Shown: positions 21,118 through 21,608 of the stretch, in pieces
Position numbering within the stretch: the first letter of the stretch is position 1
Layout of the letters: every line of letters begins with the position of its first letter
Virus record (IMG/VR): IMGVR_UViG_3300033153_005349
Location: 1 to 21,608 of that record
DNA length: 21,608 nt
Source: a virus
Direction: 5' to 3' (one strand)
Notes under the pieces: generated by a model
The model's input: only the letters and a program-made list of their open reading frames with translations
Databases searched by the model: none
Told to the model about the DNA's origin: nothing
Made by a program: the position numbers and the translations under genes

Positions 21118-21259
21118 TCTTAATCCCCTTCATTTTTCTTAATAGTTCTTCTTCGTGCCTGTCTGCTCTACTCCCTGCTATCATTAGCGAGAAAATACCC
21201 GCAATAAACAAGAATACAAAACCCGATATTAAAATTATTATTACTAACATAGCTTTCAT
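21098..21259 (-). CDS. Small single-span membrane protein, 53 aa
   Basis: ATG 21259 follows AAAAGGAGCTAGGT. Residues 4-28 (MLVIIIL onward to GIFSLMI) form one membrane span, followed by a charged tail (RADRHEEELLRKMKGIKNEK). It is the first protein gene after the tRNA-like gene and the promoter at 21442-21470. Function unknown. Confidence 0.66.
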   Translation of the reverse strand: MKAMLVIIILISGFVFLFIAGIFSLMIAGSRADRHEEELLRKMKGIKNEKVDN

Positions 21260-21281
21260 ACCTAGCTCCTTTTATTTAATT

Positions 21282-21429
21282 TGGCAATGGCAAGGATTTG
21301 CACCCTGCATGTCTTAGCTTCGACATCGATTAAACCACTTTTATATGTTATCCAAGGTTCATATAATTTAAACTTACCCGACTGCTTAAACTTAGCCTAT
21401 TTAGCGTCTACCTATTCCGCCACATTGCC
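21282..21429 (-). tRNA. Leu-like tRNA gene with an enlarged interior (148 bases)
   Basis: The 5' end GGCAATG (21429-21423) pairs with CATTGCC (21289-21283), with A at 21282 as discriminator base. TGGCGGAATAGGTAGACGC is a textbook tRNA-Leu D region. The T arm is CAGGG-TGCAAAT-CCTTG with one extra C before the acceptor stem. ATGTC-GAAGCTAA-GACAT just before it fits a class II variable arm. Between D arm and variable arm are about 77 bases instead of about 18. TAAAT-AGGCTAA-GTTTA makes a five-pair, seven-base loop of anticodon-arm size, but position 33 is G, not U. A further hairpin TTATATG/CATATAA follows. No amino acid can be assigned from the loop; CCA is not encoded. Confidence 0.65.
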
Positions 21430-21441
21430 ATTTATAAGATG

Positions 21442-21470
21442 ACATTATTAAATAATACTTTAAATGTCAA
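21442..21470 (-). promoter_or_regulatory. Promoter of the leftward transcript starting at the tRNA-like gene
   Basis: Minus-strand TTGACA (21470-21465) preceded by AATAATAC, 17 bases, TAATGT (21447-21442). The predicted start lies only a few bases before the tRNA-like 5' end, so that gene is the first thing transcribed. Confidence 0.65.
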
Positions 21471-21487
21471 GTATTATTTTAAACTAA

Positions 21488-21515
21488 TTGACAAATATAT
21501 AACAGTATCTACTAT
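21488..21515 (+). promoter_or_regulatory. Divergent plus-strand promoter
   Basis: TTGACA (21488-21493), 16 bases, TACTAT (21510-21515, four of six). It faces away from the promoter at 21442-21470, and the two -35 boxes are 17 bases apart. Another TTGACA lies at 21592-21597 near the window end. The rest of 21434-21608 has no supportable gene. Confidence 0.5.
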
Positions 21516-21608
21516 ATGCTTAATAGAATACTTACGCCTCTGATTGACTAGCTTCATGCTGGGAATAAGCGCAACTTTAAGTATTTTTGTATTGACAATA
21601 TGGGTGGG

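Noticed and set aside
7446-21429. Stop-codon recoding with a suppressor tRNA (CTA in the loop of the tRNA-like gene at 7446)
   Set aside because: The CTA triplet is not preceded by U33, and the broken genes are frame changes rather than in-frame stops.

Overview
The window is part of a low-GC tailed-phage genome or prophage. The packaging and head genes, the strong Shine-Dalgarno sequences (AGGAG, GAGG) and the gene families (replisome organizer, ERF, RecU-like, SPP1-type portal and gp7) suggest a Bacillota-type host. I cannot name a genus. Every protein gene I can support lies on the minus strand, so transcription runs from right to left. Stops and starts commonly overlap (TAATG, ATGA, TGATG), as in long polycistronic phage operons.

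Right to left, the layout is as follows. (1) 21434-21608 is a control region with back-to-back promoters. (2) 21282-21429 is a Leu-like tRNA gene with an oversized interior. (3) 19046-21259 holds small early genes of unknown function; a plus-strand promoter and terminator in 20334-20442 may make a small RNA, and a 23-bp direct repeat flanks one small gene. (4) 15235-18991 is the replication operon: a replisome-organizer domain fused to an HNH nuclease, a helix-turn-helix replication protein, small membrane proteins and an RNA ligase. (5) 12133-15174 is a separately promoted block of structural-looking genes (a phage surface-like protein, a coiled-coil protein, a beta-helix protein with eight repeats, a beta-rich protein) ending in a RecU-like Holliday junction resolvase. 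(6) 10106-12046 is a chain of very small genes ending in an HNH protein. (7) 6178-10047 is an ERF recombinase operon with a possible cell-wall enzyme, a second abnormal tRNA-like gene, a lipoprotein and several zinc-ribbon proteins. (8) 1-6133 is the packaging and head operon: small Cys-rich proteins, TerS, TerL, a DNA adenine methyltransferase, portal, gp7-like minor head protein and scaffold.

Promoters are unusually alike: TTGACA preceded by AATAATAC recurs at the head of most operons, several times overlapping the stop codon of the upstream gene. TerL, portal and the gp7-like protein are each broken by one apparent single-base indel at a short homopolymer, which means either sequence errors or a decayed prophage.

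The most unusual content is the pair of tRNA-like genes with extra internal sequence around the anticodon region, in a genome that also encodes an RNA ligase. Next come the replisome-organizer/HNH fusion, and the candidate plus-strand RNA whose terminator loop is complementary to ribosome-binding sites of the phage's own operons.
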